Below are positions 35,577 to 44,858 of a stretch of 64,000 nt of DNA, piece by piece. Each line of letters begins with the position of its first letter. Positions within the stretch are counted from its first letter, which is position 1. Made by a program: the position numbers and the translations under genes. The stretch covers positions 6,763,524 through 6,827,523 of the forward strand of contig CP036434.1 of the NCBI GenBank assembly GCA_007751475.1. The letters are read 5' to 3'. Origin of the DNA: Saltatorellus ferox. Its GTDB lineage: Bacteria; Planctomycetota; UBA1135; GCA-002686595. The notes beneath the pieces were generated by a model, which searched no databases, was not told the DNA's origin, and saw only the letters and a list, made by a program, of their open reading frames with translations.

Positions 35577-38500
35577 ATGAGCACCGATTCATCTCGAGAC
35601 CTCGTCAGCCGCCTACCCGAATCCATCGAGGTTCTGAGGGTTCTGGCGCGCCGACCGGATGAGGTCGTGCTTCAGGCCCGGCTCGAAGGAGAGCTGGTGG
35701 CTGTCCGCGCGCTGGCGGATCCAGAGGCGGGCGCCCTGGCTGAATGGAGCGCCTTGCACGACATTTCGTCCGACGCGGTCGCCTCGATTCGCGCGTGGGG
35801 TCCTCTCGAAGCCGTACCCGCGGCAACCCGGCCGCTCTCCAGGCCCGTTCCAGGACGTGAAGACTTCAGGGGCAAGCACGGGCTATGGCTGGCGCGCCAG
35901 TGGATCGACGGCGAGTCGCTGGAGGTCTTCGCTCGCACCGCAAGCGATGAGCAGCTCGCCAGCGCAGCGGCCGACATCTTCCTTGCGCTCGACGATGTCC
36001 ACGCTGCGGGCATCGTTCACGGCGACCTCTCGCCTGGCAACATCATCGTCGGACCGGACGGAAGGGCGTCCCTCACGGACTTCGGGCTTTCCTCCTCGCT
36101 CCAGGCGGGGTCGAACGCCCCCCACGGGGGCATGCGCCGCTCCGGCACGCCGCTCTTCATCGCACCCGAGGTGCTGATCGGAGCGGCTCCATCCCCCGAG
36201 AGCGACCACTTCGGCGCCGCGGCGGTGCTGGCCCTCGCGCTCGCCAAGGTCCAGGTCGATCCGGCTCGCTTCTACGGTCGATTTCCCGCCGAGCCTTTTC
36301 TCGACGCCGCCGAGATCACGCTCGACGCGCTCCCCACGTGGAGTCGCGATCTACTCATCTCTTTGCTCGCGCGTGATCCCTCCGAGCGAAGATCGGCCTC
36401 GGGCACGCCTCCCTGGAAGGTCCTTCTCGACGGACTCGGGCACCGCGGTCCCGCCGCGGAGAGGTCCGTGGTCGCGTCGGTTCGCCCGCTTTCCTTTCTC
36501 GTGGGGCGACATGCGTGGCTCGATGCCGTGGCCGAGTCATCGCCTGGACTTCTCCTTGCGACATCCACCGACGACCAGGAGGCCGACGGCGTCCTCGACG
36601 CAGCCGCCATACGCTGGCGGTGCGCCGGGCGAGCGGTTCACAAGGTGGACCTCGGGCGCCTGACGGCCCAGGCACAGAACACCCTCGACCTGGATCGACG
36701 GATCGCCTCCGAGGTCCAGTACGTGGCGGGCACGACTTCCACGGGGGCGAAACTCTCCACGGCCCCTCCTGGAATGATCGTCGTGTCGATCACGAAGGTC
36801 GACGAATGGTCCCTGGAGGCGCTCGATGTCGTGGCCCATGCGGCCCTGGCGGAGGGCGACGTCGTCGTCCTCTTGATCGTTTCCGAGGTTCGGCGTCCGA
36901 GGATCGCGCGCGCGAACTCTCCGTGGGCATCTGCTTCCCTGCACGCCATTCCGCCGCTCGCTCGGGCGGATCTGTTCATGGAGATCGGTACCCGGGTGGC
37001 TGGCGGCGAACACAGCGACGCCGCAGGGCTGGAGGATCTGGTCGACCGACTGGACCAGCTGGGGCAGGGCTCCGTGGCGCGCGTCAACGGACTCCTCCGT
37101 TCCGCCGCCGAGCAGGGCGCATTCGAATTCGGCGCGACGGATGGAAGCACCGCCAGCGTCTCGCTTCGCGAGACCTTCGTGCCGGCTCAGCTCTTGAGCG
37201 GTCGATCCACACGGTCGCCGCGGAGCCACACGGATGCAGAGAGGAACCTCCTGGCTGCGCTGATCCTTCTGGGGGGAACCGCGCCGTTTCACCAGGCCCT
37301 GCGAACCGCCGGAATCCCGCCGGATTCCAGGGCTCCACGGCAGCTGCTCGAAAAAGGGCTCTTGAGTTCCCCCGCGAACGGCACCCTTCAAGTGACGAAC
37401 GGCGCGATCGGTCTCGAGGAACTTGGGCTAGAACCGAACGCGCTCCGAAGCTTGCATCGAGCGGCCCTCGAATCGCTCATGTCTGGCCCCGACGAGATCA
37501 ACGCGGTGGCGAGCCTCCCGGACCAGTGGGTGCACGCCCTCGGCGCGGCTGCAGGGCCAGGCGACCCGCTGATCCACGTGGTCGAATCGGCGGTGGCGAG
37601 CCTCGAGAGGCAGGGCCTTCGCACGCGAATCGCCCGTGGCCTCCGGACAGCGCGGGCCGTCCTCGAATCGGAGAAGCGCCCGCTCCCCACGAGCCTCATG
37701 GGTCAACTCGCGCTCAGCCTGGCTCGCTGCAGCGATGGCTCGGAGGCCAGACGCGTCGCGGCGCTCTCAGGGGACGCCTCGGTGGTCCAAGAGGTCGAAG
37801 GCGTTCTCCAGCACATCGCCGGAGACCTCGAAGCAAGCGCGGCTTCGTTCGATCGCGCAGGTCGTCCACTCCAGGGCCTCGTACAGCGGGGGCATGCGTC
37901 GTGGGAGCAGGGCGACCTGGAGCGCCTGGATACGATTCTCGAGGAGGCACGGGAGGCACTGCCCTCATCCGAGCCAGGCCGCGACCTCGCCTGGATGGAC
38001 ATGCTCGGACTCGCCGCGCTCGCGGCGGAACGCCGAGGGGATACGGCGCTGGCCTGGACCTACCTGGATCAAGCCTTGAGCGTGGCGGACTCCGCCGATG
38101 CGCCGCAGTCAGAGGCCGCAATCCGTATCAACCGATTCGGTCTCGCCCGGCGCACAGGCCGACTCGATGCCGCCCACGCCGAACTCGAGCAGGCCCGTGC
38201 GCTCTACCAGGCGATCGGATCGGCCGCAGGCGAAGCGCAGGCCCAGAGCCTCCTCGGCACCCTCCTCAAGGACCAGCGCCGCTGGCTGGAGGCCGAGCAG
38301 CCCTTGATCTCAGCCCTCGGACGGCGCGAGCGCCTGGGCCGGCTCTCGGCGGCTGCGACGACGCGCGGCACGCTCGGGCTGATGCTGCTCGATCGCGGAC
38401 ATCTGCGACGCGCCATGGACCTCCTGGGCAAGGCCCGAGTCGAGCTCGAAGCCGTGGGACTCCTGGGCTCCCACGCGCTCACGTCGGCTGCGCTGGACCT

Positions 38501-40475
38501 CGCTCGCGCCAGGGTCGGACTGGAAGGCCTCGTCCCCCCTGGGTCCAGCGACGGAGACCCACGGGTGGCCGACTGGCACGCACAGGCCGCATGGCTCAGG
38601 GGACTGGGCGAAGCACCGCCAGGACTGGATGTGCCGAGCCTCGAAGGCGAACCCGCGGCGACGCCCGAAGGCCAGGTCGAGGCGCTCCTGAAAGCAGCCA
38701 GTCGATTCGGTGAACAAGGCCGCGACGCCCACGCGGCGCGCTTCGCCATGGAGGCCGCAGCGATCGCCGCGACGCAAGGCCTCGACCTGCTCGAGCGCCG
38801 CGCTCGCCAGGCCGCGAACGTGCGCTTGACCCGGGTGCTGCAAGGATTGACCGAAGACGAAGCGCGCCGCGCCGAAGAGACCCTTCTGGGCGTGCCTGAT
38901 CCGAAACCTGCGTCCATCGAGCGATGGCGCGCCAAGGGCGACGAAGAAATGGACGTGATGAAGATTCTCGAGCTGAACGAACGGCTCGTGCGACAGGAGG
39001 ACAGCTCGAAGCTCCTCGGCGCCATCGTCGAGGCCGCGATCGAGATCAGCGGCGCGGAGCGCGGCTTCATCGTGATGTCAAAGGACGGCGCGCTCGAACT
39101 TGACACGGCGTTCGACTCGTCCCGCGGCGAGATCGGCGACGAGGACGTGGAGTTCTCCCGTTCCATCGTCGAGGAAGCACTGGAGCATCGCCGAAGCCTG
39201 CGGGTGAGCGACGCGCTGGAGCACGAGGAATGGAGCGCGGCGCGATCGGTCGAGGAGCTGCGTCTCCGATCGATCCTCGTCGCGCCGTTCTTCGTTTCAC
39301 CGCGGATCGCTGGCGTCGTCGTCGTGGACGATCGCACGCGTCCGGGCGCGTTCGGGCCGCGGGAGCAGCGGCTGCTGGAGCTCCTTGGAGGTCAAGCGGC
39401 GCTCGCGATGCGTCAGGTCCACCGACTGGAAGAGAATCGCTCGCTGGCGGCCGAACTGCGCCGCCGCGTCGTCACCCAGGGCGCCCAGCTGGAGCAGGCG
39501 ACGCGCGCGCTCGACCGAGCGGGGATGGCCTCTCCGGTGGAAGGACTGATCGGCGATTCCCGCGCGATGGAAACCGTCGGTGCCATGATCCATCGAGTGG
39601 GCCGCGCCGACATCGCGGCCCTGATCACGGGACCGAGTGGCTCCGGCAAGGAGGTCGCGGCCCGCGCGCTCCATTCCCTGAGCCCCCGCAAGGACGCGCC
39701 CTTCGTCGCCGAGAACTGCGCGGCCCTCCCGCCGTCCCTGGCGGAGTCCGAGCTCTTCGGCGTGAAGAAGGGAGCCTTTACCGGAGCCGAATCCGACAGG
39801 GAAGGACTCTTCGAACGCGCCGGCGGCGGCACGCTCTTTCTGGACGAGATCGGCGAGCTTCCTTCCGAGCTGCAGGCGAAGCTACTTCGCGTTCTGGAGA
39901 CTCGAAAGGTGCGCCGCGTCGGGGAAACCGATGAGCGCGCCGTCGACTTCCGCCTGGTGTCCGCCACGAACCGAGACCTCGGCGTCGAAGTCGAGGCGGG
40001 CCGCTTCCGCGCGGACCTCATGTACCGCCTCGACGGCGTCACGATCGAGATGCCGCCTCTCTCCACGCGCACCGAGGACATCCCGGCTCTCGTGGAGCAT
40101 TTCCTCGCGCTGGATGCGCGCGCCGGGGAAGCGCCGAAGACGATCCACGCCGACGTCCTTCGGCGACTGATGGATCGGCCATGGCCCGGCAATGTGCGCG
40201 AACTCTCCAACGAGGTCTCTCGCCTGTCCGTGCTCTCCGGTGCCGCGATCGAAGACCCCGAACTCGTCCGTGTGCCGTCGCAGGGCGCGGGCGAACAGGG
40301 AGCCGCGGAGGTGCGCTCCACGGGCGGAAGAGTCAGGACCATGGCCGAGCTGGAGAAGATGGCGATCCTCGACGCGCTCGCGGCCACGGGCAATGACAAG
40401 CGCAAGGCGGCAGAGCTGCTCGGGATCTCCCGGGCGAAGATCTATCAGCGCATCAAGGAGTGGGGCGACGAATAG
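35577..40475 (+). CDS. Kinase-like / TPR / GAF / sigma-54 activator fusion protein
   Basis: 1632 residues from the ATG at 35577. Domains: an N-terminal Hanks-type kinase fold (~15-275) with HGDLSPGN (H148, D150, N155) and D168-FG, but no glycine loop and Arg at the usual beta-3 lysine (VAVR, R44); a long middle with weak NTPase-like sequence and then TPR-like helices (~700-1120); a GAF domain (~1145-1290, ISGAERGFIVMS); a sigma-54 AAA+ domain with Walker A GPSGSGKE (~1351), GAFTGA at 1399-1404 and Walker B GTLFLDEIGEL; and a Fis-type HTH at the end (RKAAELLGISRAKIYQRI). It should open sigma-54 promoters, with input through kinase, TPR and GAF modules. The divergent neighbour has a matching promoter. 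Confidence 0.92.
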   Translation: MSTDSSRDLVSRLPESIEVLRVLARRPDEVVLQARLEGELVAVRALADPEAGALAEWSALHDISSDAVASIRAWGPLEAVPAATRPLSRPVPGREDFRGKHGLWLARQWIDGESLEVFARTASDEQLASAAADIFLALDDVHAAGIVHGDLSPGNIIVGPDGRASLTDFGLSSSLQAGSNAPHGGMRRSGTPLFIAPEVLIGAAPSPESDHFGAAAVLALALAKVQVDPARFYGRFPAEPFLDAAEITLDALPTWSRDLLISLLARDPSERRSASGTPPWKVLLDGLGHRGPAAERSVVASVRPLSFLVGRHAWLDAVAESSPGLLLATSTDDQEADGVLDAAAIRWRCAGRAVHKVDLGRLTAQAQNTLDLDRRIASEVQYVAGTTSTGAKLSTAPPGMIVVSITKVDEWSLEALDVVAHAALAEGDVVVLLIVSEVRRPRIARANSPWASASLHAIPPLARADLFMEIGTRVAGGEHSDAAGLEDLVDRLDQLGQGSVARVNGLLRSAAEQGAFEFGATDGSTASVSLRETFVPAQLLSGRSTRSPRSHTDAERNLLAALILLGGTAPFHQALRTAGIPPDSRAPRQLLEKGLLSSPANGTLQVTNGAIGLEELGLEPNALRSLHRAALESLMSGPDEINAVASLPDQWVHALGAAAGPGDPLIHVVESAVASLERQGLRTRIARGLRTARAVLESEKRPLPTSLMGQLALSLARCSDGSEARRVAALSGDASVVQEVEGVLQHIAGDLEASAASFDRAGRPLQGLVQRGHASWEQGDLERLDTILEEAREALPSSEPGRDLAWMDMLGLAALAAERRGDTALAWTYLDQALSVADSADAPQSEAAIRINRFGLARRTGRLDAAHAELEQARALYQAIGSAAGEAQAQSLLGTLLKDQRRWLEAEQPLISALGRRERLGRLSAAATTRGTLGLMLLDRGHLRRAMDLLGKARVELEAVGLLGSHALTSAALDLARARVGLEGLVPPGSSDGDPRVADWHAQAAWLRGLGEAPPGLDVPSLEGEPAATPEGQVEALLKAASRFGEQGRDAHAARFAMEAAAIAATQGLDLLERRARQAANVRLTRVLQGLTEDEARRAEETLLGVPDPKPASIERWRAKGDEEMDVMKILELNERLVRQEDSSKLLGAIVEAAIEISGAERGFIVMSKDGALELDTAFDSSRGEIGDEDVEFSRSIVEEALEHRRSLRVSDALEHEEWSAARSVEELRLRSILVAPFFVSPRIAGVVVVDDRTRPGAFGPREQRLLELLGGQAALAMRQVHRLEENRSLAAELRRRVVTQGAQLEQATRALDRAGMASPVEGLIGDSRAMETVGAMIHRVGRADIAALITGPSGSGKEVAARALHSLSPRKDAPFVAENCAALPPSLAESELFGVKKGAFTGAESDREGLFERAGGGTLFLDEIGELPSELQAKLLRVLETRKVRRVGETDERAVDFRLVSATNRDLGVEVEAGRFRADLMYRLDGVTIEMPPLSTRTEDIPALVEHFLALDARAGEAPKTIHADVLRRLMDRPWPGNVRELSNEVSRLSVLSGAAIEDPELVRVPSQGAGEQGAAEVRSTGGRVRTMAELEKMAILDALAATGNDKRKAAELLGISRAKIYQRIKEWGDE

Positions 40476-40903
40476 GGCGTCGGCGGCAGACTCTGTAGGA
40501 CCAAGAGCAACCGGCCATGGCTACAGGGCGTGGCTCTCGGCCTTGCGGCGCTGTCCCCTGGACTCGACCGATGACAATCAAAGAAGGGAAGGAGGCGGAA
40601 GGGTCGAGGGGCGGCGGAGCCCTTGTAAGGGGTGGAAGGTTGTAGGCGAGCAAGCTTGGGCCCGGCCTCCGCGTTGAAAGACGAAGACAAGGATCCGGAT
40701 CGTGGAGGCCAGGGCCAAGCGCGCTCCCTACCAACCCTCCATCTGTCACAAGGCCGCCGCGACCTTCCCAGCCCGCCGCTCCCTTTCCTTCCTCTGTTGC
40801 CTTGGTAGGAGCCCTCGGAGCAAGCCCGAGCCCCATCCCGCACCGACCTGGTAGGCAGATCCTATTGACGAGCCGAAGAGGAAGAGTGCTAAACAGCCGC
40901 CCG
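40476..40903. other. Intergenic gap before the accessory island
   Basis: 428 bp between the convergent stops of the activator gene and the HTH protein. The short open frames have no ribosome site or family similarity that I can see. I see no RNA-like fold or repeat. Confidence 0.5.
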
Positions 40904-42346
40904 TCAAAGCGGAAGGAAACGGACCGACTGCGGGTCAGGATCGATCTCGAGTATGAGCTGAGCATCGATGAACTCCTGCAGGTCCTGATAGCTGAAGTCC
41001 AGTCCGGGGTCTCCAGTGTCGCGGAGCTCAGACTGAATGAAGCTCTGGAGGCCGACCATCCCGGTCCACGACCTCCGCAGCCTGAGACCAAGCTGCTGAA
41101 ACCAAGATGCGGCGGCCTTGCGCTGGAGCTCAGGGAGTTCATCCCCTCGAACAACGATGGTCCGCGTGAGAGCTTCTTTCGTCGAGAACTCTTCATCGGG
41201 AACGAGTCCGGTGGGAAGCGGCGGCAACTTGCCAGGGTGGTCCATCGCGATGATGCTGAGGTTCCTGGCATTCTTCAGCGACCAAGCGTGGTCATGGCTC
41301 AAGGCCACTAGCGTGTTTTGCTTGAGAAGCCCGGCTTCGAGGAGGCGTAGCGATGTAGTGCAGCTCGTGACATCAACATACGTCGCGTGCAATGGCGTGA
41401 GCGCGCTGCCAGCGGGCTGAAGCTGCTCGAAGAGCCTCTGCGTTCTCTGCTTCGCTGTCTGACTGTCGTACAAGACTGTCGTGCTGTGAAGGCCAAAAGC
41501 GTTGTTGCGTAGCCTTTTGTGCGCTTCGGGCGTGAGCACGCTCTCGCTCATCGAGTCGGCCGGACGGCCAGCGTCCTCGAGAGCCTTCGCCGCCCAATCG
41601 TGGAGGAGAGTTGCCTTCACAGGCCGATGAAAGTCGTCCGCCGAGCCGACGAGCGCATAGTTTGGCCCGTGATGCAGCATCCGCCAACCATCGAGGTAGA
41701 ACACCTCGGCGGCGTCGCCGCGAATCCGCATCTTCTGCACTTCGTCGCGCGCGGACTTCAGCCCCATGTAGGTGAGCGGCGCGGTGCTCATGGGATGCTG
41801 CAAGCCAGGTGTCCCCGCGAACGTAGCACCTGCGATATTCGAGCGAAGCGATCGAAAGGGCCGAGTCAGCACCAGCGACGTGATGGCATCGCCGCCCCCC
41901 TTGTCTCTACCGAGCACATCACTCTCCTTGTCTCCACCGCGCACATTGCTCTTCTGGTCACCACCGAGCACATCGCTCTGAACGATCCTCACGGATTTGC
42001 TCGCGAAGCGCAGCAGGATCCCGTCTACCGACGGCGGCGCGACAGTGGATGGAAGGAAGATGGGAGACGCCGTCGCTGACATCTTGATGCCATCAAGCAA
42101 GCGAATCTGCTCGTCCAGCTCGTTGATCGTGACGTTCATCGGCCTGAGTAGCTTCTGAAGCGTGCTCTTGCTCGGGCGCCTGCCCCGTCGCGCGATCTTG
42201 CTTACAGCGGAGGGATCAACCCCTGCAGCATCCGCCCAGGACTTGGGGCTACTCGCCAGGTCAGGGCGAATTTGAGCAAGCAACGCAAGGGCTAGATCGA
42301 GCCTCCGATCGGCGATCTTCTCTTGCTGTGGGGTGAATCGTGCCAT
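40904..42346 (-). CDS. HTH-type protein of unknown function with variable 9-residue repeat
   Basis: 480 residues from the ATG at 42346. An N-terminal helix-turn-helix of XRE/Cro character (~15-70: SWADAAGVDPSAVSKIARRG) is followed by a leucine-rich helix. A hydrophilic linker contains three 9-residue repeats (SDVLGGDQK, SNVRGGDKE, SDVLGRDKG) encoded by a 27-bp tandem repeat. The C-terminal ~330 residues (YLDGWRMLHHGPNYALVGSA, LVALSHDHAWSLKNARNLSI) match no family I recognise. Base composition is visibly lower in GC than the flanks, suggesting acquired DNA. A pair of direct repeats upstream could be its own operator. Confidence 0.75.
   Translation of the reverse strand: MARFTPQQEKIADRRLDLALALLAQIRPDLASSPKSWADAAGVDPSAVSKIARRGRRPSKSTLQKLLRPMNVTINELDEQIRLLDGIKMSATASPIFLPSTVAPPSVDGILLRFASKSVRIVQSDVLGGDQKSNVRGGDKESDVLGRDKGGGDAITSLVLTRPFRSLRSNIAGATFAGTPGLQHPMSTAPLTYMGLKSARDEVQKMRIRGDAAEVFYLDGWRMLHHGPNYALVGSADDFHRPVKATLLHDWAAKALEDAGRPADSMSESVLTPEAHKRLRNNAFGLHSTTVLYDSQTAKQRTQRLFEQLQPAGSALTPLHATYVDVTSCTTSLRLLEAGLLKQNTLVALSHDHAWSLKNARNLSIIAMDHPGKLPPLPTGLVPDEEFSTKEALTRTIVVRGDELPELQRKAAASWFQQLGLRLRRSWTGMVGLQSFIQSELRDTGDPGLDFSYQDLQEFIDAQLILEIDPDPQSVRFLPL
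41899..41979 (-). repeat. 27-bp tandem repeat, three units, inside the HTH gene
   Basis: Three consecutive 27-bp units (for example starting CCTTGTCTCTACCGAGCAC) at 41899, 41926 and 41953, with several substitutions between them. The length is a multiple of three, so copy-number change would add or remove 9-residue blocks without breaking the frame. Confidence 0.85.
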
Positions 42347-42392
42347 CAAGCTTTTGTGGGTCCCAGCGGCCCTAGATCGCCTCCACTCCACC

Positions 42393-42422
42393 AATCGAGG
42401 TTCACGGTGATGTAATCGAGGT
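42393..42422. promoter_or_regulatory. Direct repeats AATCGAGGT, 21 bp apart
   Basis: AATCGAGGT occurs at 42393-42401 and 42414-42422, exactly two helical turns apart, 47-76 bp upstream of the HTH gene start and in the divergent promoter region. A Cro/XRE-type protein bound on one DNA face would fit. Inference from spacing only. Confidence 0.45.
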
Positions 42423-42685
42423 CCGCTTCGGAAGGAGATTCTAGACACGTCCTCGTGGCAGGGGAGGCGCTTTCCTCAATTAAATCGCCCGAAAGAGCCC
42501 ACTCCAACTCACAGAACGAGTCAATTTCGGCATTTGAAGGCTCTCCGGGGCTCTTTCGAGATCTCAGAGAAGGCGTCCAGGAATTTCAAAAAAGCGCCCA
42601 CGAAATGGAACTCACTGGTAGCTTGAACCAGTTGACCGGCCCCGTCGCGTCCTCGCGCTGCACACTCCTTCCACCGCCCAAGTTC

Positions 42686-42931
42686 ATGAGAATCACACGC
42701 TTCCTCCCGCCCTGGCTTCCGTGGCTTCACCAGACCTCCGACTTGGGATTCGTCACCTGGGTCGCAGCCATTGCCTTCACTGCTGGATGCTGCATAGCAG
42801 CGCTCATCTCCGAAAGCGCTGCACTCATCGCCTTCGCTGCGATCCAGACAGCGCTCCTACTGCTCGGAGTGATCGCCTCACGCAAACACGTAGAGGTAGA
42901 GCCCGAACCCCGCGGGTTGATCCTCCCCTGA
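42686..42931 (+). CDS. Small two-helix membrane protein
   Basis: 81 residues from the ATG at 42686; the open frame extends upstream to 42455 (158 residues) but that part is polar and unconvincing. Two transmembrane helices (LGFVTWVAAIAFTAGCCIA and LIAFAAIQTALLLLGVIA) are joined by a short acidic turn, with a basic/acidic tail after the second. Divergent from the HTH gene across the candidate operator. No family is recognised; the pair could form a small accessory module. Confidence 0.6.
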   Translation: MRITRFLPPWLPWLHQTSDLGFVTWVAAIAFTAGCCIAALISESAALIAFAAIQTALLLLGVIASRKHVEVEPEPRGLILP

Positions 42932-42942
42932 GCCCCGGAACA

Positions 42943-42963
42943 GGGGCCAACCACTCTGGCCCC
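42943..42963. terminator. Short hairpin after the small membrane protein
   Basis: GGGGCCA-N7-TGGCCCC, 12 bp past the stop. Short but GC-only stem without a T run. Confidence 0.4.
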
Positions 42964-43003
42964 AAGCAACACGCTCTCCAGAAGAGCCCGCCGCCGCAAG
43001 ATA

Positions 43004-43037
43004 GCGCCCCGCAAAGCCCAATAGCTCTGCGGGGCGC
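43004..43037. terminator. Bidirectional hairpin between convergent genes
   Basis: Perfect 10-bp arms GCGCCCCGCA / TGCGGGGCGC with a 14-nt loop, followed on the plus strand by a pyrimidine-rich ACTCTCTTCTCT tail. It lies between the small membrane protein (+) and the FG-GAP gene (-). Confidence 0.6.
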
Positions 43038-43113
43038 ACTCTCTTCTCTCACGCTCTTTCTTCGCCTATCGCGCTCATGGCGCTTGGCCAGCCAGATGCC
43101 TCCGGCAGGCCCC

Positions 43114-44688
43114 TCAGTTCATGACCACCGCCAGACCGTCCGAGAAGTTCGAGGTGGCGGCTCCCATGACGGCGTCGCGGAACCACGCCTGGAAGTGCCA
43201 CGTCTCACCGGCGGTCGCGGCGACGACGCCCGTGGGCGTCGGCATCTGGGCCAGGTTGATGCCGAGGGAGATCTGCCCGGTCGCTCCGGTGGAGCTGACC
43301 AGGTTCGAGTAGCGACCGATCGCTCCGCCGAGGCAGAGGTTGCCGGAGCTACCGGCGGGGTTCGCCGTGAAGCCCATCGAACGGCTCGTGATGAAGAAAC
43401 CAAGCGAGTTGAGGGGCATCGACGAGGAGATCACCGTCAGATCGTTCAGCGCCACGCTCGCGGAGCCGGTGGCCGACATGACGGCAGCGACTCCGGTGGA
43501 GTTGGCGTTCGCCGTGCAATAGTTCATGCCGGGCGCGCCGGAGGCGTCGTTCAGGAAGATGTCGACGTTGGCTGCCTGGCGGCGGCTGACGCCGAGGTCG
43601 ATGGAGCCGTTGCCGTCGAGGTCGCCGCTGGCGAGGTCCGAGGGTGCGCCGCCCGTGGCCAGAAGCATCGGAGCGCCGAGCGCGCCGCCGCCGAGGCCGC
43701 GGAGGGTCGCGATGCTGTTCGAGCTCTCGAGAACCACGGCGACGTCGGTCACGCCGTCCAGATCGAAGTCACCGGCAAGAACGTCACCGGTATCCAGTCC
43801 GCCAGAAGCGAAGCTGATGGGGCCAGTGAAGCTCCCGGCGGTGTTCGTGTAGAGGGAGACGAAGTTCTGACCGATGTTGGCGTCGTCGCCGTTGCCCGCG
43901 ATGACGTCGAGGTCGCCGTCGCCGTCCATGTCGGCGGCCGCCAGCCCGCTCGGGCGAGCGCCACCGGGGACACCGCGGAACGTGGCCGCTCCGAGGGAAC
44001 CACCGCCCAGGTTCGTGAGGAACGCGATCTGCCGGCTGTCATGGGCAGCCGCCGCCACATCACCGAGGCCGTCCCCGTTCCAGTCGCCGATCACGATGTC
44101 GCGCGGCTCGTCACCCGCGCCGAACGTCCCCACGAGGCTGAGTGCACCGCCTGAGTTCACGAGCACGGAGACGTTGGCCGAGTCACGGCTGCCGATGACG
44201 AAGTCAGGGGAACCGTCGCCGTTCATGTCGCCTGACGCGATGGAGCGCGAATCGGAGCCGCCGGTTCCGACACCCGGCTGGGTCGTGAAGGAGAAAGCGC
44301 CGTTGTTGCTGGCGACCATCGCCTGGTCGAAGTTGCTGAGAACGACGACGAGGTCCGCATCGCCGTCGCCGTCCACGTCGGCGCCCGCGAGGCCCGCCGG
44401 CGAGGAGCCGTTCGGGAGGAAGACGGACCCGGCCGGAGTGAAGGTGCCGTCACCGTTGCCGCTGTAGAGCTCGATCAGGTCCTGGTTGCCCGCGCCGTCG
44501 CTGGTCACGGCCATGTCGAGCACGCCGTTGCCGTCGAGGTCGGCGAAGACGGGCGAGTTGGCCCGTGCGCCCGTCGTGACGGTGCCTGCTGAAGTGAAGG
44601 AAACCTGGGCGAGGCTGGCGGGGGCCAAGAGCGCGAAGGTGAGGGGAGCGAGGGCGCGGGTGTGGAGTGTGCGGAGGGGTCGTTGCAT
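43114..44688 (-). CDS. Secreted FG-GAP/VCBS-repeat protein with shared C-terminal domain
   Basis: 524 residues with a signal peptide (RALAPLTFALLAPASLAQ). Seven or so FG-GAP-like blades contain Ca-binding DxDGDGDxD loops (ADLDGNGVLD, ADVDGDGDADL, GDMNGDGSPDF, GDWNGDGLGD, ADMDGDGDLD, GDFDLDGVTD, GDLDGNGSID), predicting a beta-propeller. The last ~135 residues are the envelope domain shared with the genes at 0.9-8.6 kb (MNYCTANANSTG, NPAGSSGNLCLGGAIGRY, AGETWHFQAWFRD, TSNFSDG). Likely surface-exposed; the ligand is unknown. Confidence 0.9.
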   Translation of the reverse strand: MQRPLRTLHTRALAPLTFALLAPASLAQVSFTSAGTVTTGARANSPVFADLDGNGVLDMAVTSDGAGNQDLIELYSGNGDGTFTPAGSVFLPNGSSPAGLAGADVDGDGDADLVVVLSNFDQAMVASNNGAFSFTTQPGVGTGGSDSRSIASGDMNGDGSPDFVIGSRDSANVSVLVNSGGALSLVGTFGAGDEPRDIVIGDWNGDGLGDVAAAAHDSRQIAFLTNLGGGSLGAATFRGVPGGARPSGLAAADMDGDGDLDVIAGNGDDANIGQNFVSLYTNTAGSFTGPISFASGGLDTGDVLAGDFDLDGVTDVAVVLESSNSIATLRGLGGGALGAPMLLATGGAPSDLASGDLDGNGSIDLGVSRRQAANVDIFLNDASGAPGMNYCTANANSTGVAAVMSATGSASVALNDLTVISSSMPLNSLGFFITSRSMGFTANPAGSSGNLCLGGAIGRYSNLVSSTGATGQISLGINLAQMPTPTGVVAATAGETWHFQAWFRDAVMGAATSNFSDGLAVVMN

Positions 44689-44824
44689 GGGTGGGAGCCG
44701 TGTGGCCTGGTCTGAATCCGTGTGAGTGGCCAGCCGTCGCTGGCGGCGTGATCCGACGCGGAGGTGCGTCTACGTCGAACCAAGGTTCAAGAGGTGTGCC
44801 AGCTCGAGCCAGCCCCACGAAAAA

Positions 44825-44858
44825 GGCGCCCGGGACCCCCTGAGGGGCCCCGGGCACC
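44825..44858 (-). terminator. Intrinsic terminator of glutamine synthetase
   Basis: On the minus strand a long GC stem (GGTGCCCGGGGCCCC...GGGGTCCCGGGCGCC, two mismatches, 4-nt loop) is followed by TTTTT. It lies about 95 bp after the glnA stop, the best rho-independent signal in the window. Confidence 0.85.

Noticed and set aside
36515..38713. 732-codon open frame overlapping the activator fusion in another frame
   Set aside because: Low-complexity Arg/Gly/Pro composition; the main frame continues through with GAF, AAA+ and HTH domains.
42455..42685. N-terminal extension of the small two-helix membrane protein
   Set aside because: Polar, low-complexity translation with poor codon bias that passes through an inverted repeat; the ATG at 42686 gives a more credible protein.
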